DNA from: Welwitschia mirabilis
Taxonomy: Eukaryota > Gnetophyta > Gnetopsida > Welwitschiales
Direction of reading: 5' to 3'
DNA: 64,000 nucleotides
NCBI GenBank assembly: GCA_051453625.1
Contig: JBOZIK010000001.1
Span: 251,601,082-251,665,081, forward strand
Position numbers and translations under genes: made by a program. The notes under the pieces are model-generated. The model was not told the DNA's origin, ran no database searches, and saw only the letters and a list, made by a program, of their open reading frames with translations. This document shows positions 25,741 to 37,389 of the stretch, in pieces; position 1 is the stretch's first letter; each line of letters starts with the position of its first letter.

Positions 25741-28700
25741 TAGTCATATATATAGTATAATGATAATCATTTAACATAACTTCAATTATTATCCATTTAC
25801 CTTGAACATTTCATGAGTGTTTAAATTAAAAATCTTAATAGAGTTGTTAATATGCATTTTCTCTACTTAGCAAGAACCTAGCTATTTAGAGGTCAATTTA
25901 TTATGAAGAAGATGTAATAAAGTATGAAATAATAGAACCAATTAAGAAAGATAAAAATATTTATAGAAATGATTTTTGTCATAGTAAAATTTTTCTTGAG
26001 CTTTTTTGATGAGTTATCTAAGAATAGCATGATTATGTTTCTCATCAAGATGTTAAAGTATGTTAAATATTATCATCAAAATGCATGACACTAAGCTAAT
26101 AAATACTTTTATAGGAATTATAACATACATTAATGAAAAGAACACAAGCTTTACCATACATAAGCTTATGAGGGAAAAAACCAAGTCAATTATGCCAAGT
26201 AGTATGATAAGCCCAAAGTACGTCATCAAGTATGATAAAATAAGATTTTTATTTTGAGAGATTAATTTTTGAAGAATTTTCTTTATTTATTTCTTGGCAT
26301 TTTCATCTTAACCAATGATCTGAGGGTGATAAGCATTGCCTAATCTATGCTTAATTCCAATAGAAAAAGAAGTTTCATAAGAATCATGTTTATAAAATAA
26401 GTGCCTTCATCACTAATCAAGATTATAAGGAAGTCAAATCTGTGAAAAATATTAGATCTAAGAAAAGAACATATATTTTTAGCATCATTTGTAATTGCAG
26501 GAAGGACTTATACACATTTGATTACATAATCCACAACCACTAAGATGCAATTTTTATTATAAGAAGATAGTGCAGGAGGGCCTATGAAGTCTATGTTCCA
26601 CTAATCAAAAGGTTCACACTCTAATATAGGTTGGATAGGTATGTCTTGATTCCTAGAAAGGCTACCAAAACATTGATAAACATTTACATTTTCTTGTAAA
26701 GTTAGATAAATATTTGAAGGGGGGTAGGATAATAAAAACTTGCATGGAGGATTTTAATAGTAGTCTTTAGGCAACTAAAATAACATCCACACATGCCACC
26801 ATAATGAAGAGTAAAGATATCATATTGCTTCCATTATGGCATACATTTACACATGATTTGATCTTTACATCTTTGAGAGAGGTAAAGTTCATGCCACTCA
26901 TAATCTCCTATTCTATGAAGAGAAGATTTTTTGTGATTAGAAGTTAAATGTCAGGGAGTTTTACAATAACAAAATAGTTAATAATATTAGCATACCATGA
27001 GCTAGGATGTTTAGAAGAGATGGAATAAAAATATGCAATGGAGTAGATTTGTTCAATAGGAAAATTATATTGAATATAAAAGTAAGGAGAAACATGTAAA
27101 TAATGGTGTTCATAAGGTATTATAGATAAATGATTAGCCATACAATTATGTTTTCCTTCTTTATTAATAATGGTTAGGTTGAAGTATTGTATTAACAACA
27201 TTCATTTAATAAGTTTGGTAATATAATCCATCTTGATTATGAGATATAAAATGGTAGCATGATTAGTATAGATAGTAGTATGAAAGGCAACAAGATAATA
27301 TTAAAGTTTATCAAGACAAAATATAATGGCAAGCATTTATTTTTTAGTAGTGGTATAATTAAGTTAAGCTCTTGAAAGGGTTTTATTGATATAGAAAATA
27401 ACATTATAATCTTTTTCATGTTTTGCTCTTAACACATAATCTATAGTAATATTGCTTGCATTACACATAAATTCAAAGTCTTCATTCCAATTGGGTCCTC
27501 CCACAATAGGCACTGAACTGACTTTTTCTTTAATATTTCCAAAGGCATGTTGACAAGAATCAAGCTAATTAAATTCAACATGTTTTTCTAAGAGAGTATG
27601 AATAGGTTTGTAAATTTTAATATAATCTTTAATTAGTCTTTACTAAAAACTAGCATAATAAAAAAAAACCTGACTTGCTTTATACTAGTTAGAGGAGAAA
27701 GGTTTCTAATGATGTCTATTTTAGTAGGATCCATTTGAATGTCATTGTTGGAAATATGATGAAATTAGACTATCCCATCCCTTATCAAGAAGTATCTCTT
27801 TTTACAACTCAAATTAAGCTACTTTCTATGCATCTATCAAAAATTTTTCCTAATGTTTCTAAGGTCTACCTTAAAAAATCCCAAAAATATTTATATTAAT
27901 TCTTTAATTATGTTAAAAATATATTCATTATGTCTCTTTGAAAGGTTTGAGGTGCATTACGTAAACCAAAGGGAGTTCTTCTAAAAGTAAAGGTCTCAAA
28001 TGGAGAGGTAAAAAAGGTCTCAAATGGAGAGGTGAAAGTTGTCTTAGCTTGATCCTCATTAGCTATGCATACTTGATTATAATGACTATCCATCAAGAAG
28101 ATAATAATATGCATGGCCATGAATCCTATTAAGAATTTGATCTAGAAATGACAAGGGATAATAGTCCTCTTTGTTGACATCATTAAGCTTTCTAAAATCA
28201 ATGCAAACTTACCATTTTCCATTCTTTTTTAGTACTATAATGATAGGGCTAAACCATTCACTAATCAGATATAACATAAAAGATTTTTTCATATATAAGT
28301 TTAATGATTTCTTCCTTTATTACTTTATTAAGGATAGGGTTAAGTCTCCTTTGTGGTTGTCTAATATATTTAACATTATCTTCCAAATATATTTTATGCT
28401 AAATAATGAAAGGAGAAATGGCTAAAATATTTCTATGAGTCAAATCAAAAGCATGTGTTTTGGATTTAATAAGTTGAAGTAGTGATTCTTCTTAAGAAGA
28501 ATGAAGACATGCATTAATGATCAAGGGTTTTTAAATGTCATTATATTTCAATCCATTTTATAGTTATTTAAGTTTTAGATTAGAACTATCCCTTATTATT
28601 GTTGGAATCCTTTCTTGATCTAGAAGGTTTTCTATGAATTTAACATGTTAAACATCATAACTAATAAGATCTTCAAAATTTGCACTTTCATTCTTATTTA

Positions 28701-29570
28701 AATTGTTACCTAAAAAAGTTACTATTAAGATTATATGGATTGAAGGAATTAAGGCTTTTTAATATTTCTTCACATTCTTCAAGATCATTAAATAAAGTTG
28801 GGTTGTGTAAAGTGAGGAGCCTTTCTTTTAAATGATGTTGTTGACTAAGCATTAAGGGTTTAATTTATTGATTAAGATTAAAATCTTCTCACCTATCTTT
28901 TTCATTCAGATTAAAGACTCTAATAATGAATTTCTTATTTTCTACATGACATTCCATCATTCCTATTTCTGTGTCAATAATGTAATGGGCTATTATACAA
29001 AAAGCTCTTCCTAAGAGTAAAGCATATCCTCCATTGTGTTTTACATCAATAATGATCACATCTATAGGGTAATAGGGCTCTTTAATTTGTATGAATAGAT
29101 CCTTAATAATTCTAATTAGTTTTCTAAGAGTTACATTAGATAGTTTCAACCAAATTTTTTTTGATTTAGTCAATCCTCTTTTCTAGTTCAAACTTTTTAT
29201 AGATAACATAATGTTGACACTTCATCCTATGTATATTAGTGATTTCTTGATATTTTTACTTTCTTCTAAGATAATACTAATTATCACAATTCTTGGGTCT
29301 TTAAATTATGGATATTTTTGTGCTACTAAGTTAAAAAAAGATTATGCAATGAATACTCTAGTTAGTATGATTATTTTTTATTTTTTCTTGACTAAGTCCT
29401 TCTAGATTTTATTGTATTTATAATTATCTTCTAATATTTTCTAGAAAGATAGATTGATTCTCAAATCTTGCATAATTACATTAAGATAATCATCATAGGT
29501 AGGATTAGTCTTTAATATTTATAACTAAGGAGTTATAGATTTATTTTTCATATTCTCATTGGTTGTGTAT
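25741..29570 (-). pseudogene. Athila-like Ty3/gypsy pol (PR-RT-RNase H-integrase)
   Basis: Domains read on the minus strand, high to low coordinates. The gag-protease linker and protease are at 28889-29560; the LKDPG-like block is FKDPRIVII, and the catalytic D-L-G-S-S is YIG-stop-S, so the catalytic Asp is lost. RT is at about 27600-28400: KNGKW, VCIDFRKLNDVNKEDYYPL, FLDQIL, DSHYNQVCIANEDQAKTTF and PFGLRNAPQTFQR. RNase H is at 26944-27419, with NLTIINKEGKHNCMANHLS. Integrase is at 25980-26850: LHYGGMCGC, WNIDFIGP, ISDEGTY, then LDDVLWAYHTT and KLMYGKAC. A C-terminal tail, EMFKVNG, lies near 25800. The order and the WAYRT/YGKACHLP-type tail are Athila hallmarks. Many stops are present. The frame ends at a Sirevirus-like insertion at 29571, and gag was not found beyond it. 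Confidence 0.85.
27989..28036 (-). repeat. 24 bp in-frame duplication inside gypsy RT
   Basis: AAAGGTCTCAAATGGAGAGG occurs twice with a 24 bp period, giving a duplicated TSPFETF in the RT at the conserved T-C-P-F-G-T-F site. It adds eight residues to a highly conserved loop. Confidence 0.9.
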
Positions 29571-30490
29571 TATTAGATTATGTTTTGTCAATTGATGTTA
29601 AAATAATGTTTTCTTTGTAGCAAATTTTATGTATCTTATGCAGAAGATGTTAATCACTTACAAGTCTAAAGATAAAATCCAAACCATCGAATTCTAAGTA
29701 CTAGAAACCTGCCAAGTTTATTTACCCTCTTGAGGGATCAACCAAACTTTTAAGGAGTCAATGCACCTAAAGCAAACACTTAAAAAATGAACTAAATTCA
29801 AAGGGGTTTACCAAATTTCTAATTGAGTAGATCATACTTGTAAGCTTGAGAGCTAGTGTCCTTAAACCAAATGACAAGGGGTTGACTAGATGTTTATGAG
29901 GTTTAAAGAACTAGCATTGAAATTCTGTATGACTAAGAAATGTCTATTCTCTATATTATCTCTACATTCAAGGTCAGATCTAGTGCTTCATTTGTTTTAC
30001 ATCTCCAGGAGAAGAGCTACATCAAATCTACTATATTAAGAACGAGTGATATCCATGCATCTTGGTACCATTGCATCACTATTCTACTTTATGAAAGGTT
30101 GAGACTAAGCTTTGAAAAGTCTGTTCAAAGTTTGAAACTATGCCTTGAAAAGTCCATTCAAAAGTTAAGACTAAGCCTAGAAAAGTCTATTTGTAAAGGC
30201 TACAGGTTAACCTGGAATACCTAGATCTAAATCAAGCATGCTAATGAGCTGATCATTGAGAGTGGAGTAGGGGTTTCTTGAATTACTATAAGTCTTGCAT
30301 GCATCTATTTGGTATTTTATGCTTTTAGTTAGTCTATTTATTTACTTCTATTGGCTTTTCTTTTTATGCATGTTTTAAATTAGTGAATTATTTTGTACAA
30401 AATTTTCATATATCTTTGGTTCATTTTAGTATACCTTATTTAAATTTTTAAGAATCTATTCGTCCCCCTTTAGGGTTTTAGATCTTATCA
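29571..30490 (+). repeat. 5' LTR of Sirevirus-like element
   Basis: 920 bp, starting TATTAGATTATG (TG changed to TA) and ending CTTATCA. It aligns with both ends of the 3' LTR but lacks about 600 bp of the middle. It contains three 33 bp repeats starting at 30101, 30134 and 30167 (GAGACTAAGC-type words), which happen to create an open frame. Confidence 0.8.
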
Positions 30491-30492
30491 AT

Positions 30493-30504
30493 TGGTATTA
30501 GAAC
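30493..30504 (+). promoter_or_regulatory. Primer-binding site of Sirevirus-like element
   Basis: TGGTATTAGAAC, two changes from TGGTATCAGAGC, two bases after the 5' LTR. Confidence 0.75.
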
Positions 30505-30555
30505 TAAGTTAGGTATTTTTTAGATTTTAACCAATATAGACTTTATAACCCTATA

Positions 30556-31800
30556 ATGAGTAATCCATTTAATGATTTTTACATGAGTCATCCACCCATG
30601 TTTGATGGGTCAAAATATGCTTACTGGAAAGTAGAATGAGAATATTTCTTAGATCTTTAGATACCAATATAGAAGAATTTGTTTATAAATGATATTCTAT
30701 GCTTATGTTAACTCAAATGGATGCCAACAGTAATACTATCTTAGTTTCCAAAGCTTGAGATCAATGAACCTCTACTGACAAGTCAAAAACTACCATAGAT
30801 GCCCATGTTATTAATGCCATATTTTGTGTAGTCTATGTAGATGAGTTTAAGTGCATAGTGAACTATAATTATGCTAAAGAAGCTTGGGACATTCTTGAAG
30901 TAGCAAATGAAGGAACCTCAATAGTAAAGTAAGTAAAAATTCAAATGATTATTTCAAAATTTCAAGATATCCATATGGACGAAGAGGAGATCTAACAAGA
31001 ATTCTTTACTAAACTCACTGATATCATAAACTTTATGGCAAGCCTTGAAGAATACTTGGATGAAAAAAAGGTGATGAGGAAGGTTTTGAGATCTCTACCT
31101 AAGAGATTAAAAACAAAGGTTATAGCCATTGAGAGGAGAAAAAACATAAATGCAATGGCAATAGAAGAACTACAAGGTAATTTTTAAACTTATGAAATTA
31201 AATTTGTTAAAGATAATAAAAAAGGTATTATGCAGGAAGACTACAGATCTAACAAGTTAGATGAGTACTTAAATGATTATGAAGTGGCTCTTCTAGCCAT
31301 AAGATTTAGAAAGTTTCTACATAGAAAGAAAAATAAAGGAGAATCAAGTATAAACTTAAAAAGGGGTCATCTACAACACAAAAAGAAGCAAGAAAAAGGT
31401 AAATAAAGCCAATGCTACTCATACAAAAGATTTGGTCATATGAAAAATGAGTATCCCAATACAAGAAGAGATAATAGGAAAATAAAGAATCCCTCTTTTA
31501 TTACCACATGGGATGATGATGATGATGATAATGATAGCTATTCATATTAAGAGTCAAACCATGCCTTTCCTCAAAAATCTACCTAGTACATTAGAGCCTG
31601 ATGACTTGGACGTGGTCAATGAAGAAGAGGATGAGTTAGAAGATACATGTTAGGAGCTATGTGATGAAGGTGAAAAGCTTGCTAAAAGGATAAATGGTTT
31701 GAATAAAGTAGTGAAGACTCTTACTAAAGAGAAGGAGGAAATGAAAATGAAGTACAATGTGCTAAAATCTGACAACATCAATCTATTGTCACAGGTAAAA
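30556..31800 (+). pseudogene. Sirevirus-like gag
   Basis: The start ATG at 30556 gives MSNPFNDFYMSHPPMFDG, then SKYAYWKV; a one-base loss right after (K-V-R-M expected) shifts the frame. A zinc-knuckle-like block at 31413-31456 reads CYSYKRFGHMKNEY, with two Cys-to-Tyr changes. An acidic Asp run (about 31510-31530) and a Lys/Glu-rich coiled-coil-like stretch (KEKEEMKMKYNVLKSDN, about 31725-31780) follow, typical of the long gag of this lineage. Stops at several sites make it non-functional. It would form the particle and bind RNA. Confidence 0.75.
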
Positions 31801-32600
31801 AATATATCTTTTTTTGTAAATAAAACTTTAGATAGTTTATCTAAATTAGAATAGATGATTGAAATGAGGAAACTCACTAGAGATAGATTAGATATCGATT
31901 TTAGTTTACAAAATCCATAAAAATAGGTAAACATATAATGTAAGTATACTTCTAAAATTTCATGTAACTTTTGTAGTAGAATTGGACATTCAAAGCTATT
32001 TTGCAAGATTAAAAAATTAATGCTTTTCTTAGATTCTATAAATTATTTATCATTTAAATTCATTCCTAAAAGAAGTATACCACCTAAGTCTAATAACACT
32101 AAGTGGGTAAGAGCTAATAATCTTAAAAGATTTCTATCTTAGATAGCTCTCAAAGGATCAAGCACAAACACTTGGTATTTAAATAATTGATGCTTAAGGC
32201 ATATGACTAGAGAAAGATCAAACTTTCAACACCTAAGAAGTATTGATGGGGAAGATGTCATTTTTGAAAATAATTAAAAGGCAAAGATAGAATGTGTAGG
32301 ATGCATCAAAGGAGGTAAGTTACCTAAACTTGATGATGTGCTTTATGTAAATGGATTGAAACATAACTTATTGAGCATTAGTAAATTGTGTGACAAAGGT
32401 TATAAAGTAATTTTTGGAAAATTGAAATGTAAAGTTATAGATGTGAAAACAAATGTTATTATTTTTATTGCAAAATGAGTAGATAATATCTATAAAATAG
32501 ATACTTATTTGATTGATTAGTTAAATTATATGAACTACAACAGGGAAAATAAAAACATTAGCTTAAATTTTAATAAATATAAACATTTTTTAGAGAACTC
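31801..32600 (+). pseudogene. Sirevirus-like second zinc knuckle, protease and integrase start
   Basis: At 31963-32004 the plus strand encodes an intact knuckle, CNFCSRIGHSKLFC. The protease core at 32173-32211 reads WYLNN, a stop, then CLRHMT, where W-Y-L-D-S-G-C-S-R-H-M-T is usual, so the catalytic Asp is lost. Downstream blocks LPKLDDVLYVNGLKHNLLS and ISKLCDKGYKV fit copia protease, and VDNIYKID begins the pre-integrase region. Homology stops at about 32600, where a different segment begins. Confidence 0.75.
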
Positions 32601-32606
32601 TAAAGT

Positions 32607-33037
32607 AACACCCTATTTCTAGAATTTACTTGTCAATCACAAAAATGATCTAGGGGTTCACTCACCATCCTCTAGCTAATTGTAGAATAGTTAATTGAAT
32701 TTATAATTTGGTTAACTAGATGTGGTCGGTCGATCGGTCTAAAAGCCTAGTCGCCTAGACCCCTCCTCCATTATAGACTCGTGTCTCAATGGATCAACTA
32801 GAATCTTAAGCGATTAGCTAAACCTGATGGATCATAATAGGGAAGTACCATCTAAAGGACCTAATTTATTTTTTCATTTTACCTTATTTTGCCTTATCTA
32901 TAAAAGAAAGAGGTTCTTAAATTTATTTTTTTTATGTTCTAGCCATCTCCATCTCTTAGATCTAGATCTTTTTCTTCTAGATCCAAAGCTTTGATCTTAG
33001 ATCTAGTGTTTTTCTTTTAGATTTCTTGCTTTCAAAT
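32607..33037 (+). repeat. LTR-like segment inside the Sirevirus-like element
   Basis: It begins TAACACCCTATTTC, resembling the TGTAACACCC start of many plant LTRs. It contains GGTCGGTCGATCGG, a TATAAAAG box at about 32901, and ends near a PBS-like ATTATTAGAAATGG just before an ATG. This suggests a nested LTR and leader, but no partner LTR was found in the window, so the call is weak. Confidence 0.35.
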
Positions 33038-33045
33038 TATTAGAA

Positions 33046-34100
33046 ATGGTTGAAAGCTTATCTAAGAGGGGAATCAAGAAATCTCCTTCAAGAGATCTTG
33101 CTCTTTCTACCATGGAATGTTTGAGAAAGATGTTGACAAGTTCTTAGAGAAGTTTGAAAAGAAGTCAATGTGTTAAGAATGGTCTATGACAACCTCAAAG
33201 TTTAGAGAGCTTAAGGATATCACTCAGCTTCTGAGAAATTAGTATCTTGATTATTTTCTAAATGTTTCTGGCTTTATTTATTCATTTTTTATTTGCATGT
33301 TTTATTGTAATGATTCTTATGATTGTGATTCAAGAACCCTTGAAATCCTTATTTTTGAAAAGTAGCTAAGTGTAATAAAAAATCTCATTTTTGATCTGAT
33401 CGATCTTTCCAGAGGTGACTATGAAGAGTTTTATCCTCTTTAAGATACCATGTAAGACAAGCCTATTATTACTAGGGAGATCTATGGTAAGGTTCACTCT
33501 TGAAAACACACACTCTCTACTTTATTATTAACACTAGAGTACCACTTTCTTTACTTGATTTTCACTTATAATTTATTACCTTAGCTGGGCATCGTGATGA
33601 GGCCTCTAACTACAAAGATTATCTAATGTATCTAATAAGGACAAAGCATTCTATTGATGCTCTTACCATTATACTAAAGAATATGATCTCTCGGTTGGAG
33701 TATCATAGGACTATGACATTATCCTACTCTATGCTTATTACAAAATTGTTCCATTATTTTCATGTAATCTTCTATCCCAAACTTGAAATCCTCTAGTCTA
33801 TGACAGTTATTAGGTGTACAACTTTATCTCATATGCACATCTTTATCCCTTTCAAGAAATCCTAAAAGTCATTTTTTTCAAAGAATAACTCTCTTTATAA
33901 GACTTTCATATCTAAGACAGATTGATTCCTATACCAGATACATGAAGGAAGCACTCATAGCAATTGGGTATGACATTACTGATACTTTAATAGAGGCCAT
34001 TAGCTAAGCACGCATAAGAGGAAATGAATAAAACTCTAAAGAGGAAGAAGAAAAAGAGGAGGAATCTGATTGGAAGCTTTAAATTATGTTTTGCTTATCT
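33046..34100 (+). pseudogene. Plant-transposon-protein-like frame
   Basis: ATG at 33046 opens MVESLSKRGIKKSPSRDLAL. Further on, in other frames, are YLIRTKHSIDALTIILKNMI and EYHRTMTLSYSMLITKLFHY (33600-33760), which resemble the pattern of proteins annotated as 'putative plant transposon protein' that accompany LTR elements, with a conserved L-P-Y-G-M-L-I-T-x-I-F block. An acidic C-terminal stretch (EEEEKEEESD-like) is near 34040. Function is unknown. It is broken by stops. It could be an env-position frame of the host element or the body of a nested element. Confidence 0.45.
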
Positions 34101-34700
34101 ATTTTGGTTCTCTCCTTTGTCATTGATGTCAAAAGGGGAAGAATTAGTTATTTGTTATTGAACATTTTCTTATAATTTCAGTTGTAACATACTCTTGATG
34201 AGAAATTTTATTTTGTAATGTTTTCATATGTTTAATAAAATCTAAATGTATTTTTCTTTAATTCTCTAAATTGTTTTTAATTGGTATCCCAAATTATTTT
34301 ATGCTTGTGCAAATCATATGTGCTTAACACGTTTTTCCATTGGTATCATATGTGCTTAACATAAATTTTAAGTTCTAAAATGGTTATTTTATAAATTTAA
34401 ATGTTGATATCCAATATTGAAAATGAACTCTAAAATGTGTTAACTGATTAAAATGTTAAATGATTTATATGATCACATTATGCTTTTCATAAAATTTGTG
34501 TTCTTATCCCTTTAAATGTGCATCTTAAAATTGTTTTATTTTAAGCACAAAATTGGATTATACAAAATGTCTTAACTTGTTTTCAAAAAGTGTAATATTT
34601 TGTAAGAGAATAATAGGAATTTTATAAGGGGGAGCTTTTTTAAGTCCTAAATATCTTCACAACTAAGTATTATTTTCCATCAATGTCAAAGGGAGGAGAT
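34101..34700 (+). other. 3' untranslated region and polypurine tract of Sirevirus-like element
   Basis: TTGATGTCAAAAGGGGAAGA near 34123, AAGGGGGAGC near 34627 and AAAGGGAGGAGAT at 34688-34700 are three purine tracts; the last abuts the 3' LTR. TCATATGTGCTTAACA occurs twice (about 34315 and 34346). Multiple purine tracts are usual in Sirevirus 3' regions. Confidence 0.65.
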
Positions 34701-36230
34701 TGTTAGATTATGTTTTAGTAATTGATGTTAAACTAATGTTTTCTATGTCACAAATTTTATGTATCTTATGCAAAAGATGTTAATTACTTACAGGTCTAAA
34801 CATAAAACTAAAACCATTGAATTCTGAGTACTAGAAACCTATCAAGTTCATTTATCCTCTTGAGGAGTCAACAAAGCTTTTAAGGGATCAACTGTACTTG
34901 AGGTAGACATTTAAAAAATGAACTAAATTCAAAAGGGTCGAGTATATTTTTAAAGGGGTCAACTAGACCTATAACCTTAAGAGTTAGTGTCCCTAAACTG
35001 AATAGCAAAGGGTTAATTGGATATTTATAGGGTTAAATGGATTTAAGGACTTGATAATAGTATTCTTAGACTAAATGATAAGGCGTTAACTGGACCTATG
35101 ATGGGGTTAATCAGATCTATGAACTAATAAATAGTACTCTTGAGTGATTGTTAAGGGATCAACTGGACCATTGAAAGGGTTGATTGGACTTGAGCACTGT
35201 GTAACTAATACTTCTAAGCTAATTGTTAAGGGGTCAACCAGACACCTAAAGGAGTTGACTAAACTTAATATAGAAAATTGGAAATATCTTTTTTAAGACA
35301 AGCGGGTGACTAGATTTAATAGTGGATGACCAGACCGGGGTTGACTAGACCCCAATGGGATCGATCAGACATGAAGCCATAAGAAATTAGGGTGACCGAA
35401 ATTTTCACTCGGGTGACTTGTATAAGTTAGAAGACCTATATATCCATTAGATAGTTGTTTTTTAGTCATGTATAGCCATTAGAAGCATATTTTTAAATGT
35501 AATAAAGCCTAAAAGCTTTTCAATATAAATAGCCAAGAGATAGATAACTAAAGAATCCTTTTGGAACCTTTTTCAATCTTGTTAATCTTTTGATCTAAGG
35601 AACTAATATTAAAATCTTGTGATATTAACTATTGAGTCTTAGCATTTATACTTTAGACTAAGGAAAATCTATTGTCTATATTATTTTTACATTCAAGATC
35701 AGATCTAGTGCTTTATATGTTGTACATCTATAGGAGAAGAGCTCTATCAAATTTACTATATCAAGAATGAGTGATATCTATGCATCTTGACATCATTGTA
35801 TTACTATTCTACTTTGTAAAAGGTTGAGACTAAGATTTCAAAAGTCTATTTAAAGGTTGATACTGAGCCTTGGAAAGTCCATCCAAAGGTTGAGACTAAG
35901 CTTGGAAAAGTTTGTTTGTAAAGATTACAGGTGAACCTGGAATACCTGATGAAGTAACAAATATCTAGATCAAGCTTGGTGATAAGCTGATCATCGATAG
36001 TGAAGTAGGGAGTTTCCTAAACCACTATGAATCTTGAATGTAACTATTTGGTATTTTATGATTTTATTTAGTTTATTTATTTACTTCTGTTAGCTTTTAT
36101 TTTCATGCATATTTTAAATTAGTGAATTATTTTATGCATGTTTTTGGTATATCTTTGATTCATTTTAGAATACTTTGTTTAAATTTTTAAGAACCTATTC
36201 ACCCCTCCTCTAGGGTTCTCGATCTTATCA
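34701..36230 (+). repeat. 3' LTR of Sirevirus-like element
   Basis: 1,530 bp, starting TGTTAGATTATG and ending CTTATCA. The stretch 34940-35270 has at least seven irregular copies of an AAGGGGTCAACTGGACC-like word. Three 33 bp repeats start at 35826, 35859 and 35892, as in the 5' LTR. It is the complete copy compared with the shortened 5' LTR. Confidence 0.85.
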
Positions 36231-37374
36231 ATTTAATCCCATTCATCCTTTATAGCCCTCCATAAACATGGAAAGTATGAAAAAATATGCACAACATCCA
36301 TAAAATAATAGTAATTATAAATATCATATAACTAGGCTTTGAAAAATTACTTAGTATGAAAAACTTAATAATTAAATAACTTTACCTAAAGATTACTAAT
36401 ACTAAATTAATGTGCATTAACAATAACAAAATAAAACCCACTTAGAAGCTAGCCTTACCTAATGATTGGTAATACTAAATAGATTACCATTAATAATGAC
36501 AAAATAAAAAGCTAACTCTTATATAAAAATCTAAAAATACATTACATCCAAGAAAGAGAAATGAAGATGAAGGATTCCTCAAGTATTCTTGAAATAATCC
36601 ACCCCTAAGAAATATGATTAGAATATCATAACACCTTAGTGCTCAAAGACCTTCTCATTTTATCCAGCTAAAAGATTTCTTAAAATGGGGATTTAAGGCT
36701 CTTTTATAGATGAGAAAGGCTTGGAAAACTTTACCATAATTGTGTTAGATGAGCAGTTACATAAGGGGCTTCTTTAGGGATGGTTTCATAGGAAGGGAGT
36801 TATAATTTTTAACATGTAGTCATAAGGAAGGATTCCTTTACTTGTAATTGCAAGAAAGATGATGATATATACTTTGAGTAATGCTAACACTGTTAATAGA
36901 TACCATGTCATGTTTTTTCCACATGATCATACTCATTGCTGCCATATGTTACTATGATATGTTGTCTTATACTTCCATCATGTATCATTGGGTTTTAAGA
37001 TTTATTTTAGAGTATCTCTAACTTAGCACATATGTTAATTGTGATGCACTTCCTAAAGTAATGTAAGAACATTAGATTAAACATAATTTACTTTAGAAAG
37101 CCAACAGTGTGAGTAGTCCTAGCCAGTGAAATCAATGTTATCTATTGGATTAGCTTCAAGTTTTATAGTGTTCTTCATAAGGTAACAATAGATATGCTAA
37201 TGTTAGGGGCAAGTTCATAAGTTCACGAAAATAGGACAAAAAGTATAAAGACCATCATTTAATGATAAATCAATGAATTATATATTTATCCCTATGCAAA
37301 ATTAACCAACTATACCTACTTGAAGTGTCAAGTGACATCCATTATTTCACAACCTAAAAACTCTAAGTTGTAAT
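36231..37374. other. Unassigned AT-rich DNA, possibly leader of an LTR element
   Basis: No gene was recognised. The right end abuts a PBS at 37375-37386, so on the minus strand it would be the leader of an element whose 5' LTR is 37390-39539. It shows no clear similarity to the matching leader beside the other LTR copy (below 44093). Confidence 0.4.
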
Positions 37375-37386
37375 GCACTGATACCA
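37375..37386 (-). promoter_or_regulatory. Primer-binding site beside LTR copy A
   Basis: The minus strand reads TGGTATCAGTGC, 11 of 12 to the initiator-Met complement. It is three bases from the LTR end. Confidence 0.7.
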
Positions 37387-37389
37387 AAA

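Larger units (their letters stand above)
29571..36230 (+). mobile_element. Sirevirus-like copia element with pol mostly missing
   Basis: Direct LTRs lie at 29571-30490 and 34701-36230, with a PBS at 30493-30504 and a purine tract at 34688-34700. The gag has the FDG-x-x-YAYWK motif and a long coiled-coil-rich tail with two zinc knuckles, followed by a protease; this resembles the Sirevirus (SIRE/Maximus) lineage. Integrase beyond its first residues, RT and RNase H are absent. In their place are an LTR-like segment and a frame resembling a plant transposon-associated protein. The element interrupts the gypsy pol at 29570. Flanking five-base words (TGTAT and ATTTA) do not match, so no target duplication is visible. 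Confidence 0.75.

Noticed and set aside
29940-30224. 94-codon plus frame with repeated LSLEKS words
   Set aside because: It lies inside the Sirevirus-like 5' LTR; the repeat is the 33 bp DNA repeat, a multiple of three by chance.
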